DNA from: Acidobacteriota bacterium
GTDB lineage: Bacteria; Acidobacteriota; Holophagae; Holophagales; Holophagaceae
NCBI GenBank assembly: GCA_016192145.1
Contig: JACPUT010000011.1
Span: 62,001-126,000, forward strand
Direction of reading: 5' to 3'
DNA: 64,000 nucleotides
The number at the start of each line of letters is the position of its first letter. The stretch's first letter is position 1. The position numbers and the translations under genes are program-made. The notes beneath the pieces are model-generated. The model made no database searches. It was not told where the DNA came from and saw nothing but the letters and a program-made list of their open reading frames with translations. Below are positions 45,436 through 52,813 of the stretch, in pieces.

Positions 45436-46625
45436 CAAAAAGCATTTGCCTGAGTCAGGGAACTGATCCGCTGGGCCACGCCGAAGACCTTGGCGAAGCC
45501 CGCGGCTTCTTCGCCGGTCCAGAGCTTGGTGCCTTCGCCATAGGCGGCGAGGTCGCTCATGAGGGCGAAGGGGGAGCGGGCGCCCACGGTGTGGAAGGCG
45601 TGGGGGCGCAGCACGAGGCGAACGTCGCCGGTGACCACGGTCTGGCTGCGCTCCAGGAAGGCCTCCAGATCCCTCGCCAGGGGATCGAAGAAGTGGCCCT
45701 CGTGAAGGAGGCCGCCGTAGAGGTTGCCGAGGCTCTCCTTCCAGAAGAGCTGCTTGCCGCTGAGCACCAGCTTCTCCAGTTCCCGGTGGGCCTGGATGAG
45801 CAGCAGGGCCGCGGGGGCTTCGAAGGCGATGCGGCCCTTGATGCCGAGGATCGTGTCGCCCAGGTGGTAGGCCCGACCGATCCCGTAGGCGTGCCCGAGC
45901 TCGTTCAGCCGAGCGATGAGCGGCACGGGATCCAGCCCTTCACCATCCAAGGCCGAGGGCACGCCTTCGGTGAAGGAGACGACGAGCTCCTTCACGGGCA
46001 GCGCGGCGTCCACGGGGCCGCCAGGCCAGGCGCCTTCCGGCAGGGCGTCCCAGGGGTTCAGGGTCTCCCGGCCGCCGATGCTGGTGCCCCACATGCCTTC
46101 ATTGACGGAATAGACGGCGGTCTTCGCGGGGAAGGTGAAGCCCTTTTCCTCCAGCCAGTCGATCTCCTGGGCCCGGCTCAGGGCCAGCTCCCGGATGGGC
46201 GTTCGCACGGTCAGCTGCGGCGCGAGGGCGGCGAAGGCCACGTCGAAGCGAACTTGGTCGTTGCCGGCGCCCGTGCTGCCGTGGGCCAGGGCCGTGGCGC
46301 CCAGCTCCGTGGCCACCTGCACGGCGAGCTCCGCCTGGCAGACCCGCTCCGCGCTCACGGAGAGCGGATAGGCCTGGCCCCGGAGCACGTTGCCGTAGAC
46401 GAGGAAGCGCAGGTAGCGGTCCCACAGCCGCTGCCGGCCATCCACCGTGCGGTGGGAGGCCACGCCCAGCTTCGCGGCCTGGGCCTCGATGCGGGCGAGC
46501 TCGGCGGTGCTGAAGCCGCCGGTGTCGATGGTGGCGGTGTGCACTTCGTAGCCCTGCTCCCGCAGCCAGAGGGCGCAAAAGGAGGTGTCGAGCCCGCCAC
46601 TGAAGGCCAGCAACAACTTAGTCAT
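45435..46625 (-). CDS. argG: Argininosuccinate synthase
   Basis: Joins citrulline and aspartate with ATP to form argininosuccinate; 396 residues. The PP-loop LAFSGGLDTSF opens the protein, followed by the citrulline/aspartate-binding segments AHGSTGAGNDQVRF and SVNEGMWGTSIGG, and the FNEFH-like late region GLLHEGHFFDPLARDLEAFL. The ATG at 46625 has GGGAG upstream; a longer in-frame start lies inside argH. The gene overlaps the argH stop by eight bases. Confidence 0.96.
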   Translation of the reverse strand: MTKLLLAFSGGLDTSFCALWLREQGYEVHTATIDTGGFSTAELARIEAQAAKLGVASHRTVDGRQRLWDRYLRFLVYGNVLRGQAYPLSVSAERVCQAELAVQVATELGATALAHGSTGAGNDQVRFDVAFAALAPQLTVRTPIRELALSRAQEIDWLEEKGFTFPAKTAVYSVNEGMWGTSIGGRETLNPWDALPEGAWPGGPVDAALPVKELVVSFTEGVPSALDGEGLDPVPLIARLNELGHAYGIGRAYHLGDTILGIKGRIAFEAPAALLLIQAHRELEKLVLSGKQLFWKESLGNLYGGLLHEGHFFDPLARDLEAFLERSQTVVTGDVRLVLRPHAFHTVGARSPFALMSDLAAYGEGTKLWTGEEAAGFAKVFGVAQRISSLTQANAF

Positions 46626-47991
46626 GGGCGTCTCCCATCGTGTCGAGATTCCAGGTTTCGAGTTCGGCGGATTCCAGATGGATGCGGCGGGACCGGATCC
46701 ACACCGCGCGAGCCTGGAGGTCCCGGCGAAGGCCCTCCAGGTCCAAGGCGCCGGGAGACCCGGGGGACTGGGCCGCGGGGCCGGCGAGGGGCTTGGCGAA
46801 GGTGCCCTCCGCGATCTCCTTCGCCACGGCCCCATAGGCCTCCCGGAAGGGTTGTCCCGCCAGGGCCCGGTCGCAGGCCGATTGGGTCGCGTGGAGTTCA
46901 GGCACGGCGCTCACCGCCTCCGCCAGGGAGAGCGGCTCCAGGCCGGGGACGACGTGCGTGAGCACCCGCAGCAGCTCCAGCGCGCCGGCACAGCCCTCCA
47001 TGAGCGGGGCCTTGAGGAGCTGGAAATCCCGGTGGTACCCGCCGCTGAGGCCCGAGGCGAGGGCGTCCAACCGGGCCGCCTGGCCCCGGAGTTCCCGGGC
47101 CTTGGCCCGCGCCAGCTCCAGCACGTCGGGATTCCGCTTTTGGGGCATGAGACTGCTGCCGGTGGTGAAGCCGACGGGCAGCCGGAGGAAGCCGAACTCC
47201 TCGGTGCTGAAGAGCAGCGCGTCTTGGCAGAAACGCTCCAAAGCGAGGCCCAGGCTGCCCAGCGCGTGAAGGAACGCGGCCTCCGTGCGGCCCCGGCTCA
47301 GCTGGACCTCCGCGGCATTGCGGTGGAGCCGCGTGAACCCGAGCAACCGGGCGGTGAACTCCCGGTCCAACGGGAGGGGCACGCCATAGCCCGCGCCACT
47401 GCCGAGGGGGCACCGGTCCAGCCGATGCCACAGGGATTCCACGGCCTCCACTTCCTCCAGCAACGCCTCGGCGTGGGCGGAGGCCCACTGGGCCCAGGAG
47501 CTGGGCATGGCCCGTCGCAGGTGGGTGTAGCCGGGAAGCGCCCCGGGGTGGGCCTCGGCGAACGCGAACAGGGCGTTCGCCAGGGCCAGGCTTTCCGCCT
47601 CCACGGCGAGCAGCTGCTCCCGCATCCACAGGCGCAGGGCCGTGGCCACCTGATCGTTGCGGGACCGGCCCGCGTGGATCCGCTGACCGGGCGCTCCGAG
47701 CCGTGTCGTGAGTTCCGCTTCCAAGAGCGTGTGACCGTCCTCCTGTTCGAGCTGGATCACGAGGCCCCCGGCTCGGGCCTGGGCCTGGAGCTGCTTCAAT
47801 TCGGCCACGAGGGCCCGGGCATCTTCCAATTCCAGCAATCCGGCGCGGTGCAGGGTTCGCGCATGGGCCGCGCTGCCCCAGGCGTCGAAGGGCAGGAGCT
47901 GAAGGTCCAGCTCCGGATCGCGGCCCACGGTGAAGGCGTGGACGACCTGGTCCAGGGGAAGGTCCTTCGCCCACAGTTGCGGCTTAGCCAT
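46618..47991 (-). CDS. argH: Argininosuccinate lyase
   Basis: Last step of arginine synthesis: splits argininosuccinate to arginine and fumarate. 457 residues with the fumarase/aspartase superfamily signature GSSLMPQKRNPD (catalytic Ser loop), HAGRSRNDQVATALRLWMRE and the PLGSGAGYGVPL segment. It overlaps the upstream deacylase gene and downstream argG by eight bases each, so it is embedded in one operon. Confidence 0.96.
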   Translation of the reverse strand: MAKPQLWAKDLPLDQVVHAFTVGRDPELDLQLLPFDAWGSAAHARTLHRAGLLELEDARALVAELKQLQAQARAGGLVIQLEQEDGHTLLEAELTTRLGAPGQRIHAGRSRNDQVATALRLWMREQLLAVEAESLALANALFAFAEAHPGALPGYTHLRRAMPSSWAQWASAHAEALLEEVEAVESLWHRLDRCPLGSGAGYGVPLPLDREFTARLLGFTRLHRNAAEVQLSRGRTEAAFLHALGSLGLALERFCQDALLFSTEEFGFLRLPVGFTTGSSLMPQKRNPDVLELARAKARELRGQAARLDALASGLSGGYHRDFQLLKAPLMEGCAGALELLRVLTHVVPGLEPLSLAEAVSAVPELHATQSACDRALAGQPFREAYGAVAKEIAEGTFAKPLAGPAAQSPGSPGALDLEGLRRDLQARAVWIRSRRIHLESAELETWNLDTMGDAHD

Positions 47992-49051
47992 GGACCACCT
48001 CCCGGGCGGCCAAGGCCAAATAGGTGGGGATCACGGCCTGGTAGAAGGCCACACCGGCCTCCAGCTCCGCCTTGGAAATCCACTCGTCGGGCCGGTGGCT
48101 CCGATGGGTGTCGCCAGGTCCCACCTTCACGGCGGGAATGTCGCCGAGGAAGGCCCAATCGCTGGTGGTGGCGCTGCCCACGGGGGAGGCCTTGCCCGCA
48201 GCCTTCAGCGCCGCCTTCACGATGGGATGCGTGGGATCCGTGGCCTTGGGGTGATACCGGGCGCTGTGCACCTTCACTTCCCCCTCCAGCTCCGCGGCGA
48301 AGGACTGGGCCAGCTCGGCGTGATCGAGGTTGGGCGTGGTGCGCAGGTCCACGAAGAGGGTGCAGGCGTCGGGCACCTGGTTGCGGGCCAGCCCCCCCTC
48401 CACCTGCGTCACCTGGGCCCGGGTCTCGCCGAGCAGCGGGTGGGGCTCGAAGCGGAGTTGCGCGAGCTTCGTGATGTCCTTGGCGGCCTTGTGGATGGCG
48501 TTGTCGCCCAGGTGGGCGTGGGCCACGTGAGCTCCCTCCCCATGGGCGATCACCCTCAGCAGCAGCATGCCCCGCTGGGCGGCGCAGACCTGCAGGCCCG
48601 TGGGCTCGCCCACGATGGCGGCATCCAGGGGGCCCAGCTGATCAAGGATGGTGGCGAGGCCCTGCCCGCCCGTCTCCTCTTCGGCCGTGAGGGCGAGGAC
48701 GACAGTGCCTTCGGCGGGAGGCGTCTGCAGCAGCTGCCGGAAAGCCAGCAGCATGGCCGTGACGCAGCCCTTGGCATCGTTGGCGCCGAGGCCCACGAGG
48801 CGCTCGCCCTGCCACACGGGGACCTGGGGATCGCTGGACCACCCGGCGCAGGGTGGCACCGTATCGAGGTGGGAATTCAACAGGAGGCGCGGCGCCCCCT
48901 GCCCCACTTCGGCCCAGAGGTTGTGGCCCTGCCGCCGAACGGGGGCGCCCCAGGATTCCAGGAGGGCCTGCACGGTATTGGCGATGGCCGCCTCGTGGCC
49001 GGAGACGCTGGGCAGGGCCACGAGTTCGTGGAGGAGTTCCGCGGGCGTCAT
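47984..49051 (-). CDS. argE: ArgE-like M20 deacylase (N-acylcitrulline/acylornithine deacetylase)
   Basis: Zinc M20 amidohydrolase of 355 residues. Ligands and catalytic residues: LNSHLDTVPP (His and Asp), GANDAKGCV (bridging Asp), LTAEEETGG (catalytic Glu/Glu), and VGPGDTHRSHRPDE (last His). An ArgE-type enzyme in this cluster removes the acyl group; because the adjacent transcarbamylase looks specific for N-acylornithine, the likely substrate is N-acylcitrulline, as in Xanthomonas. Substrate is inference. It overlaps argB by four bases (ATGA). Confidence 0.88.
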   Translation of the reverse strand: MTPAELLHELVALPSVSGHEAAIANTVQALLESWGAPVRRQGHNLWAEVGQGAPRLLLNSHLDTVPPCAGWSSDPQVPVWQGERLVGLGANDAKGCVTAMLLAFRQLLQTPPAEGTVVLALTAEEETGGQGLATILDQLGPLDAAIVGEPTGLQVCAAQRGMLLLRVIAHGEGAHVAHAHLGDNAIHKAAKDITKLAQLRFEPHPLLGETRAQVTQVEGGLARNQVPDACTLFVDLRTTPNLDHAELAQSFAAELEGEVKVHSARYHPKATDPTHPIVKAALKAAGKASPVGSATTSDWAFLGDIPAVKVGPGDTHRSHRPDEWISKAELEAGVAFYQAVIPTYLALAAREVVHG

Positions 49052-49941
49052 GGCGCCACCCCCGCCGCGGCGGCGGGCGCCGCCTGGATCATGGTGCCGC
49101 TGCCTTCGTTGGTGAAGACCTCCACGAGCAGCGCTTCCGGGGTAAACCCCGATACGAGGTGTACGCTGTGCACGCCCGCGGCGAGGGCGGCCTTCACGGC
49201 GGCCAGCTTGGGCTTCATGCCGCCGCCGATGGCGCCCTCCTGTTCCAGCTCCGTGAGTTCCTGGGGCGTGGCGAAGGGCACGATGGACGTGGGCTGATCC
49301 ACCTTCCGCAGGAGGCCGGGGACGCCGAGGAGGAAGACCAACTTCTCGGCGCCGAGGGCGCCCGCCAGGGCGGCGGCCACGGTATCGGCGTTGGTGTTGT
49401 AGATCTGCCCCGCGTCGTCGGCGCTGAGGGGCGCCACCACGGGCAGGAAGCCGCCCTCCAGCAGGTGCTGGATCACCTTGGGATCCACGGCCTCCAGATC
49501 GCCCACGAAGCCGAAGTCCACGGCCTCGCCTTCGATAGTCTGGGGCGCCCGCTTGTGGGCCTTGAGCAGGCCCGCGTCCACGCCGCTGAGGCCCACGGGG
49601 GAAAGCCCGGCTTTGCCGAGCGCCGCCAGGAAGGTGGTGTGGGCTTCGCCGGCGAAGGCCATGATGGCGGCCCGCAGCGTCGCGGCATCCGTCACCCGCC
49701 GCCCGGCAACCTTCGTCACGGGCAGGCCCAGCTGGACGCTGAGCCGGTCCAGCCCCGCGCCGCCCCCATGCACGAGCACGAGCCGGATGCCGAGGTTCCA
49801 CAACAGGGCCACTTGCTCGCACACCGATGCGCAGGCGGTGGCATCCTCCAGCACTTCGCCACCCACCTTCACGACGAAGGTCTGGTCGCGGAACTGGCGG
49901 AGGTAGGGGGCGGCGGCGCGAAGGGACATGAGGGCGTTCAT
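49048..49941 (-). CDS. argB: Acetylglutamate kinase
   Basis: Second step of the pathway, phosphorylating N-acylglutamate; 297 residues of the amino-acid kinase fold. Motifs: VVKVGGEVL (phosphate loop), VLVHGGGAG, and YNTNADTVAAALAGALGAEKLVFL. The N-terminal helix before the first strand (AAPYLRQFRDQTF) resembles the one in arginine-inhibited kinases, so feedback inhibition is plausible. HGGGAGLD replaces the usual HGGGPQI. ATG at 49941, GGAG six bases upstream. It has no fused GNAT domain, unlike the bifunctional Xanthomonas enzyme. Confidence 0.92.
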   Translation of the reverse strand: MNALMSLRAAAPYLRQFRDQTFVVKVGGEVLEDATACASVCEQVALLWNLGIRLVLVHGGGAGLDRLSVQLGLPVTKVAGRRVTDAATLRAAIMAFAGEAHTTFLAALGKAGLSPVGLSGVDAGLLKAHKRAPQTIEGEAVDFGFVGDLEAVDPKVIQHLLEGGFLPVVAPLSADDAGQIYNTNADTVAAALAGALGAEKLVFLLGVPGLLRKVDQPTSIVPFATPQELTELEQEGAIGGGMKPKLAAVKAALAAGVHSVHLVSGFTPEALLVEVFTNEGSGTMIQAAPAAAAGVAP

Positions 49942-49965
49942 TGGGTACTCCAGGGTGAAAAGGAA

Positions 49966-50104
49966 GAACGCGGAGGGCGCGGAGATTCGCGGAGGGACGC
50001 GGAGGAAAAGACGAGGAAAAGGAAGAGGTTGCAAAGAGGGGGAGCGGTGCGGCCCTTTCAGCTTTTCTCCGCGTTCTCCGCGCCCCTCCGCGAACTCCGC
50101 GTTC
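49966..50104. repeat. Inverted repeat of CGCGGAG units touching the argF' stop
   Basis: Arms 49966-50010 and 50062-50104 are built of four units of CGCGGAGNN (for example CGCGGAGTT, CGCGGAGGG) and end in GAACGCG outside and GAAAAG inside. The right arm overlaps the first base pair of the argF' stop (50103-50105). The loop is about 50 bases, purine-rich on its left side. A third unit family, distinct from CGCGAATGA and GTGATGAACA. Confidence 0.85.
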
Positions 50105-51092
50105 AGCCCTTGGTTCCGATGAGCTGATGCAGCAAAGCCCGCTGCACGTGGAAGCGGTTCTCGGCCTCATCCACCACGCGGCTGCGGGGGCCGTCGAGGA
50201 TGGCGTCGGCCACTTCGAGGTTCCGGCGCGTGGGCAGGCAGTGGAGGAAGATGCCGTCCTTGTCGAGGAGGTCCATCTGGGCCGCGCCGGGCATCCAGCT
50301 CTCCTGCCTCACTTCGCCGCCGGGACCGTCCGTGGCGGGCCCCCAGGCCTTGGCGTAGAGGACGGCGGAGCCCTCCAGCGCGGCGTTCTGATCGTTCGTG
50401 TACTCCACACTGCCGCCGGTGGCCGCGGCGAAGGCTTCCGCCTCCGCCCGCACCTCGGGCCGCAGCTCGAAGCCCTTGGGGTGGGCAACCCGCACGTGGC
50501 AGCCGGCGGCGGCGGCGGTGAGGAGGAAGGAGTTGGGCACGGCCTTGGGGAGGGGCTTCACGTGGGGCGCCCAGGTGAGCGTGACGGGCAGGCCCTTCGT
50601 CTTCTGGAAGGTCTCCTGCACCGTGAGCAGGTCCGCGAGGCCCTGACAGGGGTGCTCCCGGGCGCTCTCCATGGAGATGACGGGCACCGTGGCGTAGGTG
50701 CGGAAGGCGCTCATGACGGGATCCAGGTGGTCGGCCGCATCATCCTTGCCCTCGGCGAAGGTCCGCACGGCCAGTGCATCCACGTAGCGGCTGAGCACGG
50801 GCACGGCTTCCTTCACGTGCTCGGCCCGATCGCCATCCATGACGACGCCGTCCCGGTCCTCCAGCTTCCACACGCCGTTGCCCACCTCGAGCACCACGGC
50901 GCTGCCGCCGCCCCGGGCCATGACGGCCTCGAAGCTGGCCCGGGTCCGCAGGGAGGGGTTGAAGAAGACCATGCCCAGGAGCTTGTCCGCGAGGTGCTTA
51001 CCGGGGCTGGAGCGCTTCCAGGCCTCGGCCAGGTTGAGGATCCGGGCGACGCCTTCGGGGCCGAGGTCCTGGATGGAGGTGAAGTGCTGCAT
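50103..51092 (-). CDS. argF': N-acetyl/N-succinylornithine carbamoyltransferase
   Basis: 329 residues of the carbamoyltransferase fold. FFNPSLRTRASFE binds carbamoyl phosphate; HCLPTRRN is the HCLP loop. Features of the acylornithine subfamily are clear: W75 in GVWKLE, the VMDGD..EH block, and TWAPHVKPLPKAVPNSF, almost identical in layout to Bacteroides succinylornithine transcarbamylase. Ordinary ornithine transcarbamylases lack these. At the position that selects the substrate (Glu92 in the Xanthomonas acetylornithine enzyme, Pro90 in Bacteroides), this protein has Ala90. Product would be N-acylcitrulline. Two bases separate it from argD. Confidence 0.9.
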   Translation of the reverse strand: MQHFTSIQDLGPEGVARILNLAEAWKRSSPGKHLADKLLGMVFFNPSLRTRASFEAVMARGGGSAVVLEVGNGVWKLEDRDGVVMDGDRAEHVKEAVPVLSRYVDALAVRTFAEGKDDAADHLDPVMSAFRTYATVPVISMESAREHPCQGLADLLTVQETFQKTKGLPVTLTWAPHVKPLPKAVPNSFLLTAAAAGCHVRVAHPKGFELRPEVRAEAEAFAAATGGSVEYTNDQNAALEGSAVLYAKAWGPATDGPGGEVRQESWMPGAAQMDLLDKDGIFLHCLPTRRNLEVADAILDGPRSRVVDEAENRFHVQRALLHQLIGTKG

Positions 51093-51094
51093 GG

Positions 51095-52243
51095 TCAAAC
51101 TCCGACGGCGAGGGGAGAGAAGGCGTGGACGGCTTCGAGGAAGGTTTCCACCGAGGCGTCGCTCAAGGTGAGGGGCGGCATCAGGCGCAGCACGGCGGGA
51201 TCGTGGGAACCCCCCACCAGGATTCGCCGCGCGAAGAGGTGCTCCTTGAGGGCCTTGGCGGCGGAGCCCACGTGCAGGCCCAGCAGGAGACCCCGTCCGT
51301 TGACCACTTGCACGGCGCTGCCCTGCAGGCCGGTGCGGAGCTTCACTTCCAAGGCCCCGGCGCGAAGGCAGAGCTGCTCCCCCTCGATGACCTTCAGCGT
51401 GGCGAGCATCGCGGCGCAGGCCAGGGGCCCGCCGCCAAAGGTGCTGCCCAACATGCCGGGTCGCACCCGGGTGGCTACGGCCTCGGACATCAGCACAGCC
51501 CCCATCGGCACGCCGCTGGCGATGCCCTTGGCGCAGGTGACGAGGTCGGGCTTCACTTCGAAGGCATGGAATGCGAAGGCGTGGCCCAAGCGCCCGAAGC
51601 CCGTTTGCACCTCGTCGAAGATGAGCAGGGTGCCGTGCTGGTCGCATAGGGTCTTGAGCTTTCGCAGCCAGCCCAGGGGATGCACCCGGCAGCCCGCCAT
51701 GCTTTGCACGGGCTCCAGGATCACCGCGGCCAACTCGGAGAAATCCACGTTCTCCAGGGCGGCCTGATCGCCGAAGGGCAGCATCCGGGCGTGGTGGAGC
51801 ACCGACTCCAGGCCCTGGTGCAACGGGGCGTCATCGGTCATCGAAAGGGCCAGGAGGCTCCGGCCATGCCACCCCCCCCGCACCGCCGCCAATCGCTTCC
51901 GCCCGGTGAGTTGCAGGGCCAGCTTCAGGGCGCTTTCGTTGGCCTCCGCCCCGGTATTGCAGAAAAAGACGGAGGCCATGCCCGCCGCGAAGGCCACGAG
52001 CGCCTTGGCGGCCTGCTCCCGGATGCCGAGCTTGCCGGCGGTGGAGTAGAAGAGCAGCCTGCCCGCCTGCGCCTGGATGGCCGCCACCACTTCCGGGTGG
52101 CAATGCCCCGTGGAGGCCACGCAGTGTCCGCCGTAGAAGTCGAGCCAGGCGTTGCCCTCCGTGTCGTGGATGGCATCGCCCGAGGCGGAGGCCATCTCGA
52201 AGGCGAAGGGCGCGTAGGTGGGCTGGAGGGCGGGAAGGCTCAT
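51095..52243 (-). CDS. argD: Acetylornithine aminotransferase
   Basis: Class III PLP transaminase making N-acylornithine from the semialdehyde; 382 residues. The PLP lysine lies in DLVTCAKGIASGVPMGAV, FFCNTGAEANESALKLAL is the cofactor-phosphate region, and LIFDEVQTGFGRLG holds the conserved Asp/Gln. ATG at 52243 with AAGGAA upstream; an in-frame start at 52288 would overlap the presumed operator. First gene of the minus-strand arginine operon, divergent from argR. Confidence 0.94.
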   Translation of the reverse strand: MSLPALQPTYAPFAFEMASASGDAIHDTEGNAWLDFYGGHCVASTGHCHPEVVAAIQAQAGRLLFYSTAGKLGIREQAAKALVAFAAGMASVFFCNTGAEANESALKLALQLTGRKRLAAVRGGWHGRSLLALSMTDDAPLHQGLESVLHHARMLPFGDQAALENVDFSELAAVILEPVQSMAGCRVHPLGWLRKLKTLCDQHGTLLIFDEVQTGFGRLGHAFAFHAFEVKPDLVTCAKGIASGVPMGAVLMSEAVATRVRPGMLGSTFGGGPLACAAMLATLKVIEGEQLCLRAGALEVKLRTGLQGSAVQVVNGRGLLLGLHVGSAAKALKEHLFARRILVGGSHDPAVLRLMPPLTLSDASVETFLEAVHAFSPLAVGV

Positions 52244-52283
52244 GGGGTTCCTTGCATGTCCGTGCATGCCGTTCGTACATTTC

Positions 52284-52380
52284 TGCATTAATTAGCATAT
52301 TATGCAACCATGAATTTGATTTTTTCAAGGAAAGCCAACTCTGATCCTCATGCACTTGCATGCATATTCACGAGAATGCA
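52284..52380. promoter_or_regulatory. Candidate ArgR operators between argD and argR
   Basis: The interval is AT-rich and holds several dyads: TGCATTAATTAGCA (52284-52297), a perfect GCATA-T-TATGC (52295-52305), and TGCATATTCACGAGAATGCA (52361-52380). ARG boxes are 18-base AT-rich dyads with TGxAT half-sites, usually paired, so these are plausible sites for autoregulation and argD control. Exact boundaries and the promoters are not certain. Confidence 0.5.
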
Positions 52381-52390
52381 TGCTGAGCCC

Positions 52391-52807
52391 ATGACCTTGG
52401 ACGCCGATATCCTCCGCCTGCTCGCCCAGTACGAAGTGGTGGATCAGGCCCACCTCCTGGAACTCCTCCAACGGGATGGCCACGAACTGACCCAGCCCAC
52501 CCTGAGCCGCCACCTCAAGAAGCTCTCGGTACAGAAGCGGGATGGCCGCTATCAGCGGGTCGAGGCCGGCCCCACGGGGATGCCATCCTTCCAGGTGGTG
52601 GCCGCGCCGCCCAACCTCCTCGTGCTGCGAACCCTGCCCGGCTTCGCCCAAGCCCTGGCCTATACGCTGGATCAACGCCAGCTCGAAGGCCTCGCGGGCA
52701 CCGTGGCGGGGGATGACACGATCTTCATGGCCGTCTCAGACCCCGCCCTGCTCGAGGATCTCCGGCGGACCTTGGAGAGGCTGGCGCGCCCCGCCCCATC
52801 CGCCTGA
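52391..52807 (+). CDS. argR: Arginine repressor
   Basis: Arginine-dependent repressor of 138 residues. N-terminal winged helix: ILRLLAQYEVVDQAHLLELLQRDGHELTQPTLSRHLKKL, the classic ArgR order in which the second helix pair contacts DNA. The C-terminal arginine-binding/oligomerisation domain has VLRTLPGFAQALAYTLDQRQLEGLAGTVAGDDTIFM, including the GD motif that contacts arginine. I prefer ATG 52391; ATGs at 52376 and 52310 are in frame but lie in the dyad region. Divergent from argD. Confidence 0.9.
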   Translation: MTLDADILRLLAQYEVVDQAHLLELLQRDGHELTQPTLSRHLKKLSVQKRDGRYQRVEAGPTGMPSFQVVAAPPNLLVLRTLPGFAQALAYTLDQRQLEGLAGTVAGDDTIFMAVSDPALLEDLRRTLERLARPAPSA

Positions 52808-52813
52808 CCCGCC

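Noticed and set aside
50103-51092. Ordinary ornithine carbamoyltransferase (argF)
   Set aside because: It has the W75, MDGD..EH and WAPH..PLP..VPNSF features of acylornithine enzymes.
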